A DNA stretch of 64,000 bases from Oryzias latipes (lineage: Eukaryota; Chordata; Actinopteri; Beloniformes; Adrianichthyidae). Where the stretch lies: positions 13,625,825 through 13,689,824 of the forward strand of contig NC_019881.2 of the NCBI RefSeq assembly GCF_002234675.1, written 5' to 3'. Under the pieces are notes generated by a model. That model did not search any database. It was not told where the DNA came from and was given only the letters and a program-made list of their open reading frames with translations. Positions within the stretch are counted from its first letter, which is position 1; every line of letters begins with the position of its first letter. Both the position numbers and the translations under genes were made by a program. Below, one piece after another: positions 1-10,182 of this stretch.

Positions 1-3000
1 CAAGTTTGGCATCACCAAGCTGCTGAATTCTGGGGTGTACAAAGCTGCCTACCCCCTTCACGATGTAGGGTTTCTATGTTGTTTCAAAGTAAAATCTGTC
101 GATAAAGATCAACTATGATTCATAGAGTATGTTGTGTTTTTGTTTGCTTGTTGTTTTTTTTAACTTAAGGGCAAGTTCAATGTTAAGTCCAAAGAAGAAG
201 CTCCCAGTGAGAGGTACCTGCTTTATAACGAATGGGCAAATCCCAAGAACTTCTACAAGATGCAGCCTCTTGACCTCATAAGGTGAGCTAAAGATCTCCT
301 GTTCCCCTCACAAATATTTTGGTTGTTTAACTATCATCTTAAGAACTTTAAATGTTTGTGACAGTCTGAATTCTTATCTTGAACAGGAAATACTATGGAG
401 AGAAGGTTGGGATTTACTTCGCCTGGCTAGGTTTCTACACAATGATGTTGGCAGTGGCTGCTGTTGTGGGACTGGGCTGTTTTATTTATGGACTCAAAAG
501 TCAAGAAACAAGCACCTGGAGGTACTGCAAAGTAGATTTTTGACGTTCAATTTGATGTAAATGTTCTTTTTTTGTGTCTTTATTTTTAACGATTTCTGTT
601 TTGTGTTTGAATCTCTGAAGCAAAGAAGTTTGTGACCCAGACATTGGGGGGAAGATTGTCATGTGTCCTCAGTGTGACCTGTGCAAATACTGGATACTGA
701 ACAGCACCTGTGAAACTTCCCAAGTAAGATTTGCTTCAAGCATTCCTACACTATAAAGTCTTTGGGATCTCTAGTGGGGATCTGAATTTGCTCTTTTTGT
801 TAACCTCAGTCTGTGCATACATTTTGTTAATGTTGGTTACTATGACAACAAAAGAGCAAGTATAGTCCTTAAATTTTATGACACTGTTCTACCTATAAAT
901 TTTTGGTTTTAAGTTAGGATTTTTCTTTCTTTTAGAAACTGTCTATATTTGATAACTTTGGGACGCTGGTGTTTGCAGTTTTCATGTCCATCTGGGGTAA
1001 GTCTGCCAGTTACAGAATCACTTTTTACCTTATTAACACCACCACTTCAAGGGATTTATGTCTTTTTGAGTATTTTTGACATTAAAAAACGTTAACAGGG
1101 GTTTGCAACCTTCAACGATTCAAGATTAATTTGGCTTAGCTCACCCTTTAGAAAAATTAGACACTGATTTTTTTTTATGTTATTGTTACCATAATGAATA
1201 ATATAAATGAAATATTGTTTTTTTTTTTGCTTAAAAAAAAAAAAGAAATGGTCATTTTTGACAAAGATTCCCCATGACTTCTTTTCAAAATAAAATACAC
1301 CTCTTGTCACATTAAATCATCTCAATGCAGTAAATTTAATAATGTCAACAGTAAGTTAAAAAAAAAAGAAATATAACAAACAAAAATTAAATCAAGTGAC
1401 CCTTACCATATTTTTTAACCATAAGTCACACTTAAAATTCTTGATTTTTTTTTTATATATAAAATCTGCTTTATAATCCAGTGCACCTTGAATATAAATC
1501 CTGGTTGTGTTTACTGACCTCAGATTGATTTTTGGTGGTAAATGGTGGGTACTATTGTCAGGAGTCTCGCTGAGTGATATGTACTGTTCTTCAACTGTTT
1601 AAAGTTTGAATTGGTTTACTTTACTTCTTTTACTTCACTACTAACTTCTTACTTTACATTTACTTTCTAAAATTAAAACCTTGATTAACTTTAATCAGAG
1701 AGCCACAATGGAAGGGTAAAAGACACATACTGTATGTGGCTCCAGAGCCTCAGTTCTAGATCAACCTTTGAAATCCAGTTGAAGAACAGAATCCAGCAAT
1801 GACATGCCTGTGATGTCATGTTATTTCCTTCTCTAACTGGACCTCATGGCTTTTTTTCTTGCACCTGTATGTTTCTTGTAGTCACTTTGTTCCTGGAGTT
1901 TTGGAAGCGCTACCAGGCCGAGCTGGAGTACGAATGGGACACTGTGGAATTTCTGGAGCAGGAAGAGCCACCTCGCCCTGAATACGAGGCCAGATGTATT
2001 TATGAGAGGAAAAACCCGGTTACAGGGGTAACCACTCTCTTTTCTTTTCTATAGTTAAACCTGCACCTGAGAAAATTAAAGAATATATATATATATTTAG
2101 TACCAGGGTCAAAGAAATTGAGGATATTCAGACTTAGAAGGCATTAGTCTAAAAATAAGCTAATGATCTATTTTCAAAGTGTTCCCAGTGTTCTTTTAAC
2201 TATGCTACAAGCTTTTTCAAACAGCATTTTTTCGTCTGCCCCTGATTCACAATGATTTGAACAAAGTAATACTTATAAATGCTATTTTACAATTAATTTT
2301 CTTTATATATGTCCTCCATCATCGGACAAATGCCTCAAGAACATGTTAAAAACACCAAAACGTGATTTTCATCACAGTGAGTCTTCAAGGTCTTTTCTCT
2401 TTCATTTAGATCACAGAAAAAGTTCCATTCACATCCTGCGGGCGGTGTGTTCGAATCTCGATAGGAATTGGGACCGTCTGTTTTTGGGTACTTTGATCAA
2501 CTTTTTCGTCGCAATTTAGTTTCATTTTAATTTAATGAATTTACTGCTGCTGTCAATAAAGCTTTTAATCACATTTTCTCCTTCAGATTATGTTGATCCT
2601 GGCCTCTATCGTGGCTATCATTGTGTACCGCCTGGCTGTCTTCATCACCTTTTCCTACCAACTCAGAAATAACAATCTGAAGAACTTGGAGCCAATAAAG
2701 GAGTATGTGACGCCGCAGATGGCCACATCTGTCACTGCCTCCCTCATCAGTTTTGTGGTGATCATGATCCTCAATATTCTGTACGAGCGTGTCGCCATCT
2801 GGATTACAAACTTCGGTGAGTCTGTGCTTTCGGTTATACTCAGTCTGTGATGCAAAGGGACTTTGTTCCTCAATCTTTCATCTTTCACATCCCCACAGAG
2901 CTTCCACGCACCAGGACAGACTATGAAAACAGCCTGACGATGAAGATGTTCCTCTTTCAGTTTGTCAATTACTACTCCTCTTGTTTCTACATTGCTTTTG

Positions 3001-6000
3001 TGAAAGGGAAAATAGTCGGTTACCCCGGGAAGCCTGTTAAACTCCTTGGAGAATATCGAAGCGAGGAGGTACCATTTGTTCATCGAGTGGTTACATGGTT
3101 GCATTTGTGCTTGTTGGGTCTGACTCTTGTGTGTTGCTTCTGCAGTGTGATCCTGGTGGTTGCCTCATGGAGTTGACCACTCAGCTCGCCATCATCATGG
3201 GTGGGAAAGCCATCTGGAACAACATCCAGGAGGTTTTGCTCCCGTAAGCAGCAGAATCCACAAACTCTTTTCCTCACTGGGTCCAAACAGCAAGTGGTGA
3301 CATAGTGCCGTTATAAATGCGCTGACAGGGAACTTTCTGAGGTTCTTTTTCATGTCACTGCAGGTGGGTAAAGAACTGGCTTTTCCGGCGCTGCGGCTCC
3401 AACGTCACAGAGAAGGTGACTCCTCGCTGGGAACAGGACTACCAGCTCCAGGCCATATCCCAGCTGGGACTGTTCTATGAATATCTTGAGATGGGTGAGA
3501 TCCCAAGACTTTTGCCGACTATTGTCCATCAGGAGCCGGTCGTCATAATCAGCGTTTGTTCTTGCTTTGTCCTTTGCAGTGATCCAGTTTGGATTTGTGA
3601 CCCTGTTCGTGGCTTCCTTCCCTCTGGCTCCAGTTTTGGCTCTGATCAACAACCTGTTTGAGATTCGGGTGGATGCTTGGAAATTCACCACTCAGTCTCG
3701 CCGCATTGTTCCGCAGAAAGCCCAGGATATTGGTGCCTGGCAGCCCATTCTCCAAGGCATTGCCATTTTGGCTGTTGCAACAAACGTAAGTCCATTTGAC
3801 CTTTTACTAACTTCAATATTTGTAAAGGACAGCGTTTGTTAATGTCATTTTGCTGAATCTCCCAGCTTTCACATTTAGCAGTTTCATTTTTCTTGAACTG
3901 TAATGTCAATACAAATGCCATAAATCTAAATAGTTTACCATTATTCATGTGGTTCTTCATTTCAGACATGCTGTGCTCTTTTAAAAAGTAGAGGTTAACA
4001 CAAAAACAGCAGGTGTTGACAGCATAACACATTCAATTTGGCTAAGAAAAAAAATGGGGAGTTAATCTTTTTAATTATTCTTTATTTACCCAGGCAATGT
4101 CTCATTGAGATTAAGAATCAAGGGAGTCCTGGCTAGGATGAAACAATTAGATTTATAATAAAAACTTAAACATAAAAAAAAGACAACTTATGTCAAACAA
4201 GCACAGTTAAAAGTGACTTTCTCCTCCTCCTCCTACATTTCTGTGGGTGTTTTGTAGAGTTTGTTTCTAAATGAAAATGGTTATTAAGACAAATAATTTC
4301 ATTTGATCTCACCCATAAACTCCAGCTATCTAAATATTTAATATAAAAGTTAAACCTAATTTATCCCAAACCCAAATTTGAAGAACAAAAATTGGTACTT
4401 ACAGCTTTACTTTGGGGACAATAGTCAAAATACCAGGAAAAGCAATGTTTTCAGACCTCAAGCAATGCACAGATACATTCATTTTTTTCCCCTTTTATGC
4501 TTGTTTTTTTTAACTTCATTAAAATGTAATGTATTACTTTATAATTTGGTTTGTAATAAATTATTGAAAAGTTAAGTGACAGTAACTCAAGTTTAGGAAT
4601 TTGTGGCAAAAAGGGATGAGTTAAATTAATTTGTTCTTCTGCCCTATCCTTTTGGGACATACTGTATGGAAAGTTGATAGTTTCTTCCAAGTGGTCTAAT
4701 TCTTTTTAGGGATTTTACGTTTGCATGCATGTGTATGTCACAAGAACAGGCAGACGGCTGGATCCAATTGCAGCAGGTTTATTAGCTCAGCTAAAAGTCC
4801 ACAAAGCTATATCAGGGTCAAGCAGGCGTTGATAACAGGCATGAGTTCAGAGAAGCGCCGGGATGATCAGCGGCCCAAACAATACTTTGCATTGAGTTCA
4901 GCTCAGTGCAGTGCTTAAGTATGCTGTGGTTGATTGAGTGAATGAGAGTCAGGTGTGTAGCATCCAGGAAGTGTGGCAAGAACTCTGGAGATGGTTCCCG
5001 CTGGTGACCAGGGGGGGAGACAGAGTTCTGACTACTGACAGTATAATTGTTCATACTATTTCCCTCAGTTTGGCTAAAATGTGGATGCCAAGATATTCTA
5101 TTTATATATAAAACAAAATTAAAATTAAGTGAAATCAAACACTTAATTTAATGAAAACAATCCTAATATTTTTTTTACTTTTCTCAATCAATAAATATCT
5201 CAATCAATCATAGATGACAGTAGAATAACCTAATTTTGTCAATACTTGAGTGTCCCTATCCATTGTAAAAGTGACCACTATTTTGTAAAATACTTTACTT
5301 CCTTCATTTTTATCAGTGCATAAATGTCATATTTCTGAACAATCTTTTCAAAAACTTTCTTAGATGAGGTGCTTTAAATCTGCCTCTCCTGATGTCTCTG
5401 CAGGCCATGATCATCGCCTTTACATCGGACATGATTCCTCGATTGGTCTACTACTGGTCCTTTTCCGTGTTTCCGTATAGCGATAACACTGAGCACACCA
5501 TGCGTGGTTACATCAACAGCTCCCTGTCTGTGTTCAATATCAGCGATTCACCCTTTGATTTGACAGACATCGCTATGTCTGCTCCCTCCAACCTCACTAC
5601 CTGCAGGTAGCCCCAAGATATGGATTACTATCACAGTTAAAGACAAGACTATTTTAATATATCTGCTACTGATTACGTTGAAGAAAACTATGTAAAAGTT
5701 AACAAAAAAGTATGGAGCCCCTAAAAGTACTGGTTTCTAGAAACTAGAAGTAATGATGATGCCCATCTGCTGGACTATTCAAACATGTAGTTGTAGAGTT
5801 AGATAAGTTCATTCTTCTCTTAGAGTTCTGGTACATCGTCTGTCCGTCCTGGGGGAGGATCCCTCCTTCATGTGGACACCCCTGAGGTTTCTTCCTTTTG
5901 TTCCGGAATCCGTTTTAGGAGTTTTTCCTTACCGCGAAGGAGGATCTTAGGGAAGGGATGCCCAGTTTGGATTAGTCTGTTTAGTTAGTTCAGTTTAGAA

Positions 6001-6762
6001 ATTTCCTAATGAATTCTTTGTATTCATGATCCTTATGATTTTATGTTTACTTTTCAATTAGCGTTACAAAGCCCATTGAGACGACTGTTGTTGTGATTTT
6101 TGACTTTATAAATGAAATTTAATTGAATTGAATTAAATGTATTATTACTAGTTTCTGGTGCACGACAAAAACCAGTCCTCTTTTATTTTTTGGACTTTTA
6201 AGTCCCTTTAGGGGCTCCATAACAGACAGATGTGAAATATTTGAAATGACTGTCAAGTGGGGATGTGTTTTCTTAAAATTATTTTAAAAAAAGACTTTTC
6301 TCTCTTCAGGTATCGGGATTTTCGCTACCCCCCTGGACACCCCTGGCAGTATGAACACAACATCCAATACTGGCACGTGTTGGGAGCCAAATTGGCTTTC
6401 ATAATTGTAGTAGAGGTATATATAAACAAAACTACATGATCTGACAATTCATCTGAAATATTAAATATTATGCTTCACAAAAAATATAATAATTGTTTTT
6501 CTTCCTCTCCTCATAGCACATCGTTTACTTGACCAAGTTCCTCCTATCCTACGTGATCCCGGACGTCCCGTATGCCGTCAAAGAACGAATTAAACGGGAG
6601 AAATACTTGACCCACGTTATTCTCCACGAGACCAGCCTGAAGCTGGTGACCAGACGTTTAAAGCCACTCATAGATGACAAAATCAGCCATGATGCCACAA
6701 ACTTCAACAAGGAGGAGATAGAGATGAAGGCTACACTGACCCCAATAGAGGAAAACAACTGA
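1..6762 (+). CDS. ano6: Anoctamin-6 (TMEM16F), 3' part of gene
   Basis: Calcium-activated phospholipid scramblase and ion channel of the plasma membrane. Fifteen coding exons: 1-64, 170-282, 387-521, 621-723, 936-996, 1882-2027, 2410-2487, 2587-2815, 2899-3068, 3146-3243, 3364-3494, 3580-3785, 5404-5606, 6310-6415, 6517-6762; all have GT-AG borders and phases close to 695 residues plus stop (human protein about 910), so roughly the first quarter lies left of the window. Anoctamin hallmarks: [18 protein letters not shown] before TM1, the Cys-rich loop [16 protein letters not shown], and calcium-site acidic residues in EYLEMVIQFGFV and [11 protein letters not shown]. The end [19 protein letters not shown], then IKREKYLT, favours ANO6 over ANO5. 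The C-terminal tail after [10 protein letters not shown] resembles human ANO6 poorly and may be fish-specific. Paralogue identity rests on remembered sequence. Confidence 0.95.
2172..2395 (+). repeat. Internally deleted copy of the ~560 bp MITE-like family (ano6 intron)
   Basis: Matches the fuller copy at 58897-59455 at its start (GTTCCCAGTGTTCTTTT) and over its last part (CCTGATTCACA, ATTTTCTTTATATATGTCCTCC, then the terminus GTGAGTCTT), with the middle missing. It ends about 15 bases before the ano6 exon at 2410. Confidence 0.7.
4074..4146 (-). mobile_element. Short LINE-type 3' tail remnant
   Basis: TTTATTTACCCAGGCAATGT followed by CTCATTGAGATTAAGAATC and GGGAGTCCTGGC is a common teleost interspersed tail (TTTACC-AGG ... 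TCATTGAGAT). It lies in the long ano6 intron 3786-5403. The class is remembered, not searched. Confidence 0.5.
4725..5045. repeat. Unclassified repeat-like block in ano6 intron
   Basis: GC-richer block starting GTCACAAGAACAGGCAGACG with GGCTGGATCC and GCAGCAGGTTTATTAG. This opening resembles fish interspersed repeats, but I cannot name a family. The rest of the 1.6 kb intron is AT-rich with no exon-like frame. Confidence 0.3.
5711..6221. mobile_element. MITE with TAYGGAGCCC termini, carrying a nested repeat tail
   Basis: The left end TATGGAGCCCCTAAA at 5711 is mirrored by TTTAGGGGCTCCATA ending at 6221. Just inside, both ends carry CTGGTTT and AGAAACTAG in inverted order. About 5820-6130 between the ends is a separate teleost repeat tail. 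The terminus matches those of the elements at 8295-9790 and 47387-47797. No clear target-site duplication is visible. It occupies most of ano6 intron 5607-6309. Confidence 0.7.
5820..6132 (+). mobile_element. Teleost interspersed repeat 3' tail, nested in MITE
   Basis: Contains GGGGGAGGATCCCTCCTTC, CCTGAGGTTTCTTCC, GGAGTTTTTCCTTACC, AAAGCCCATTGAGACGAC and the tail TTGAATTGAATT, a very common teleost non-LTR-type 3' module. A reverse-orientation relative lies at 16868-17060. Confidence 0.65.
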
Positions 6763-6954
6763 CACATTTTCTACATTGACACATTGCTTTTGGATTTGTT
6801 ATGTGTACAAATATTTGTTTACTAATTGCTCAAAAGTGAATGAACAAAATTCAAACATTGCTTCTCTATTTCTTTAAAGAAAGCAGTCTGGAAAAAGCAT
6901 ATAATTTATATGTATGTCCTATTGCACTTACAGAGATAAAGATATATCTGCTTT

Positions 6955-6960
6955 AATAAA
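6955..6960 (+). terminator. Likely ano6 poly(A) signal
   Basis: AATAAA 193 bases after the ano6 stop. It is the first canonical hexamer in the 3' UTR. Another AATAAA near 7308 belongs to a SINE tail. Confidence 0.55.
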
Positions 6961-7155
6961 AGCAGAAGCAACATTTTGGCTAAAAGTCAGAAAAGCTCAG
7001 ATTTATCCACCTTCCATAAAGTTATAATTAAGCGCTCTGTCCTTAAAGCCACATTTCAGCAGGTCAGCGTAAGCAGAGACACAGTCTTATACCTGCTGCA
7101 TTTGTGCTTTTGATTTGTTTGACCCTCTTTATTTTAAACATAGTTTGACAAATAG

Positions 7156-7332
7156 GTGGCAGTTTAGCTCGGGCGGTAGAGCACATCGTCCAACAACCAA
7201 AGGGTTGGCGGATCCATCCCCGCTCTCCCCAGCCAGCTGTCGCCCCCTGAGCGCAGCCCCCCAGGGGATGGGCCAAAATGTGGAGAAGAATTTCCCCATT
7301 GTGGGATAAATAAAGTATCAATTATTATTATA
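7156..7332 (+). mobile_element. tRNA-derived SINE
   Basis: A polymerase III A-box-like TAGCTCGGGCGGTAGAGC is followed by a B-box-like GGTTGGCGGATCC about 30 bases on, then a GC-rich body and the tail GGGATAAATAAAGTATC with a short ATT run. This is the layout of a fish tRNA-SINE. Confidence 0.75.
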
Positions 7333-7334
7333 TG

Positions 7335-8288
7335 TTTTATAAGTAGCCAACCACCCTTTTTTTTAAATTAGCTCTCTATATGTCAAAATACATTTTATAA
7401 ACAAATGTAAAGTTCATTTTGCTTAGTTGCTAAACCTGTGAAGAGACAACAGTTTGCTGCAGACCTCTGGTTCTCAGATTTATTTGTTTATCCTCATGTT
7501 ATTTTATTCAACACTTGTGTTTAATATTATATGATTTAATGATTCTTTTTGAAAGAATCAGAGCCCAGCATCATGACCACTAATATAAGGCTACTTATTG
7601 TCATGAAAATGTATTTTTTGTGTGACTGTGTAATGACCAAAGCTGTATTATAGCTTATCATAGTCTTTGTCAATTGTACTACTGTTATTAAAGCTACATT
7701 TGATATATTTTAATACTTTTTTTTAAAGGTTCGACATTTTTTGTCATGTCAAAGTGAACTGTCAAAGATTTAATATTTTTACTTTAATTTGGTATTTCAT
7801 CTAAACATTTGGACTGTAAACAAGTGTTTCTTTTTATTTATTTTTAAAAACAATCTCAAGTTGAGTTTTCACAATACTATGACAGATATGCAAACACATC
7901 TTTCCTGCCCATTAAACTAAAGCAGTTTTCTGAGCATTAAGATGAAAATGTATCTATTTTTGATCAAAGCGTTTGAGGACTACAATTTCTGGACTGTCTT
8001 AGAATCAGTATCTCCACATCCCTCCCACTTCAGGAATGACATCAAATAAAAAAAAAAATTCAGCAACAGTATCCTTTCAAAGACTTAAAGTGCCACTGAT
8101 ACTGTGGTATCAAAAATGTATGAAAGATAATTTAAATCAAAACATTTTTTATACATTGAATGTCTTAGAAATTGTCTTGAAAGATTTGTCTCATGAAAAC
8201 AAGAAAATTTACCCAATAAAACAGCATAAATTGTAATACCAACACAAGAATGGTTAAAATGAGTCAAAGTTATTCATGTAAACATATT
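7335..8288. other. Intergenic, no feature seen
   Basis: AT-rich sequence between the SINE and the foldback element. Only short frames are open, and no splice-consistent exon or RNA gene was recognised. Confidence 0.5.
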
Positions 8289-8889
8289 CTAATGTACGGA
8301 GCCCGTGTCCTGACATTAAGATATAAAAATATATCTTGTTCCCACAGGTTATTATGTTGTTCGCACGAAATACTATTATGCAATGTAATGAGACACACAC
8401 AGACAGAAATGTGAAGGTATCTGCTGTAAATCTATGACGTAAATTAATAACAGGAAATGATCGGCTAGTCAGTTAGCATGTAGCCTAATAGCCTTCGAAT
8501 GTAAAGATACTGACTGCTAAAGTTAATAAAAGACAAGTCCTGAATATTATTATTCCTATTAGACCCTAAACTACAATATCAGCTGTCTGACAACAGACCA
8601 GCCAGTTGCCCAAATGCCGGCATACATGATCAGAGAGCTCTGCGGCGGAGCTAGTAGTAGCCTAGCAGGAGCTATCGTATGACAAAGCAGCCTAGTTATC
8701 ATAAATCTTTTGATATTTTTCTTATATTCATTGAGACGGTAATAAAGTGATCATTTTTGTTTTTCATGTTCCTTTTTTGAACGAATATGGGTCACAGAGA
8801 CACGGAAGTTACCGCTGAAAGCGGCTTTTGCCGGTGTGGGTACCGGATGTTCTCGGGTTGCCGGATGTTCTCGGGGTCCTTCAGGGTCC

Positions 8890-8950
8890 TTCGACCAATG
8901 ATGACGTCACACTATTTGATTGGCTGTAAGTTGCCACGACCAATGAGTTA
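8890..8950. promoter_or_regulatory. CCAAT/CRE cluster inside the foldback element
   Basis: Within 61 bases are CCAAT (in GACCAATGATG), a full cAMP-response palindrome TGACGTCA, inverted CCAAT (GATTGGCTG) and another CCAAT (GACCAATGAG). This grouping is typical of bidirectional CpG-type promoters. Activity is inference only. Confidence 0.45.
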
Positions 8951-8956
8951 ACGGCG

Positions 8957-9330
8957 CTAAGTTTTTTTTTTAAACTTTATTGACAATTGCGGTATCATAC
9001 ATTAACAATGACATTAACGTTAACAACGAACAATAACGATGTAATCCATATTGCCTCGAAGATCAGTCACCATTGCCAAATATAACATATTGACATAGAA
9101 AATAAAGAATAGAGGGGAAAAAAAGAAACAATGAACATAACACACAAATAAATAAAAACATAAGTAAAATAAAATAAAGGAACATAGAAAAAATCTAAGT
9201 AGTCTAATACTAATTAAGTTAGGGGTACTCGTGAAGTTTTTATTTCTGAACAAAACTAAGCAATTTCAAGCCATTCTTCTTTTTCATATAATGAAGTGAT
9301 TGAAAGCAAAAACAGAGCTCTTTATTAAAT
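8957..9330 (-). mobile_element. Antisense polyadenylated 3' end nested in foldback element
   Basis: Read on the minus strand, the segment ends CAATAAAGTTT followed by a run of A, as in a retroposed transcript or LINE 3' end. Its upstream part is AT-rich with a decayed open frame (9020-9253). Source element not identified; the left limit is set by the A run and the right limit is approximate. Confidence 0.45.
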
Positions 9331-9535
9331 GTTATAAAAGTGGTTTGGTCTTCAAAACTTGACCTCACCAAGATGGCGGTGCTCTCCTCCCATGAGGAAC
9401 CACGTGATGTCTCCTCTAGTGATATAATTCATTGGAAGGACCCTGAAGGACCCCGAGAACATCCGGCAACCCGAGAACATCCGGTACCTACACCGGCGTA
9501 CAGAGAGCATAGCCGCGTGAATGACTTATGACGTG

Positions 9536-9762
9536 AATAATTATTGCGTTCGAACGGATTAATTATTGCGTTCGAACGACATAATTATTGCGTTCGCACG
9601 AGTTAATCATTTCGAGGGAACGGAATAGTATTTTGAGGGAACGCAATAGTATCTTGTGGGAACGGAATAGTATCTTGTGGGAACGGAATAGTATTTCGTG
9701 CGAACGACATAATAACCTGTGGGAACAAGATATTAATCTGTGGGAACAAGATATATTTTTAT
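9536..9762 (+). repeat. 21 bp iterated subterminal array of the foldback element
   Basis: From 9616, GGGAAC (once GCGAAC) recurs every 21 bases, seven times, with variants of GGAATAGTATCTTGT or AAGATATTAATCTGT between. Looser 22-24 bp relatives (GTTCGAACGGATTAATTATT) precede it. The left arm keeps only one or two units. Confidence 0.85.
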
Positions 9763-10071
9763 ATCTTAATGTCAGGACACGGGCTCCGTACTAATGTTTT
9801 TATAAGACAAAAAAAATTCAATCACAGCATAAGGCAACCCTTAATACTTTTAAAATATTAAAGTTTAAGTAAAGGAATTCATAAAGCTTCATGGAGTGCA
9901 CTTTAAAAACACTTTAGGAAATGTTTGAGGATTAAATAATTAAAGATTAATATTTATGGAATTTGGGAAGTGGTTTTGTTTTTTTTATGATCAGGCAGAT
10001 CTACGAACACCTTGCTTTAAACGACATGTGTGTGTGACAGGCAGGGTCTTTCCTCTCTTCAGCAGTAGTTT

Positions 10072-10182
10072 CACGTGCTACCTCTCCGTATGCCTTTAGT
10101 TTGGTAAAGTAAAATAATACTTGAAATTTATTCTTTAGTGTTCCATCGATAGTTTGTGCAGAATGAGCTCCCAGATCACGTG
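10072..10182. promoter_or_regulatory. pwp1 promoter with paired CACGTG E-boxes
   Basis: CACGTG occurs at 10072-10077 and again at 10177-10182 inside the first coding exon. CACGTG is the MYC/MAX-type E-box often found at ribosome-biogenesis genes, which suits pwp1. There is no TATA box. Confidence 0.4.

Larger units (their letters stand above)
8295..9790. mobile_element. 1.5 kb foldback-type DNA element, TACGGAGCCC termini
   Basis: The first 53 bases (8295-8347) are a perfect inverted copy of the last 53 (9738-9790). Both ends are flanked by the same hexamer CTAATG (8289-8294 and 9791-9796), a probable 6 bp target duplication. Beyond the perfect arm the repeat continues with one 21 bp unit more on the right. 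A second inverted pair, about 8829-8900 with 9428-9497, holds two copies each of CCGGATGTTCTCGGG and CCTTCAGGGTCCTTC-type sequence. No transposase frame is visible, so it is non-autonomous. It ends 372 bases before the pwp1 ATG. I cannot assign a superfamily. Confidence 0.8.

Noticed and set aside
2655-3104. 149-codon minus-strand frame opposite ano6
   Set aside because: It is a shadow of conserved ano6 exons; the + strand matches the family and the minus translation matches nothing.
9588-9794. Heptad-repeat protein (ERNSIL-type)
   Set aside because: It results from the 21 bp DNA period of a transposon arm; there is no promoter, splice site or conservation evidence.
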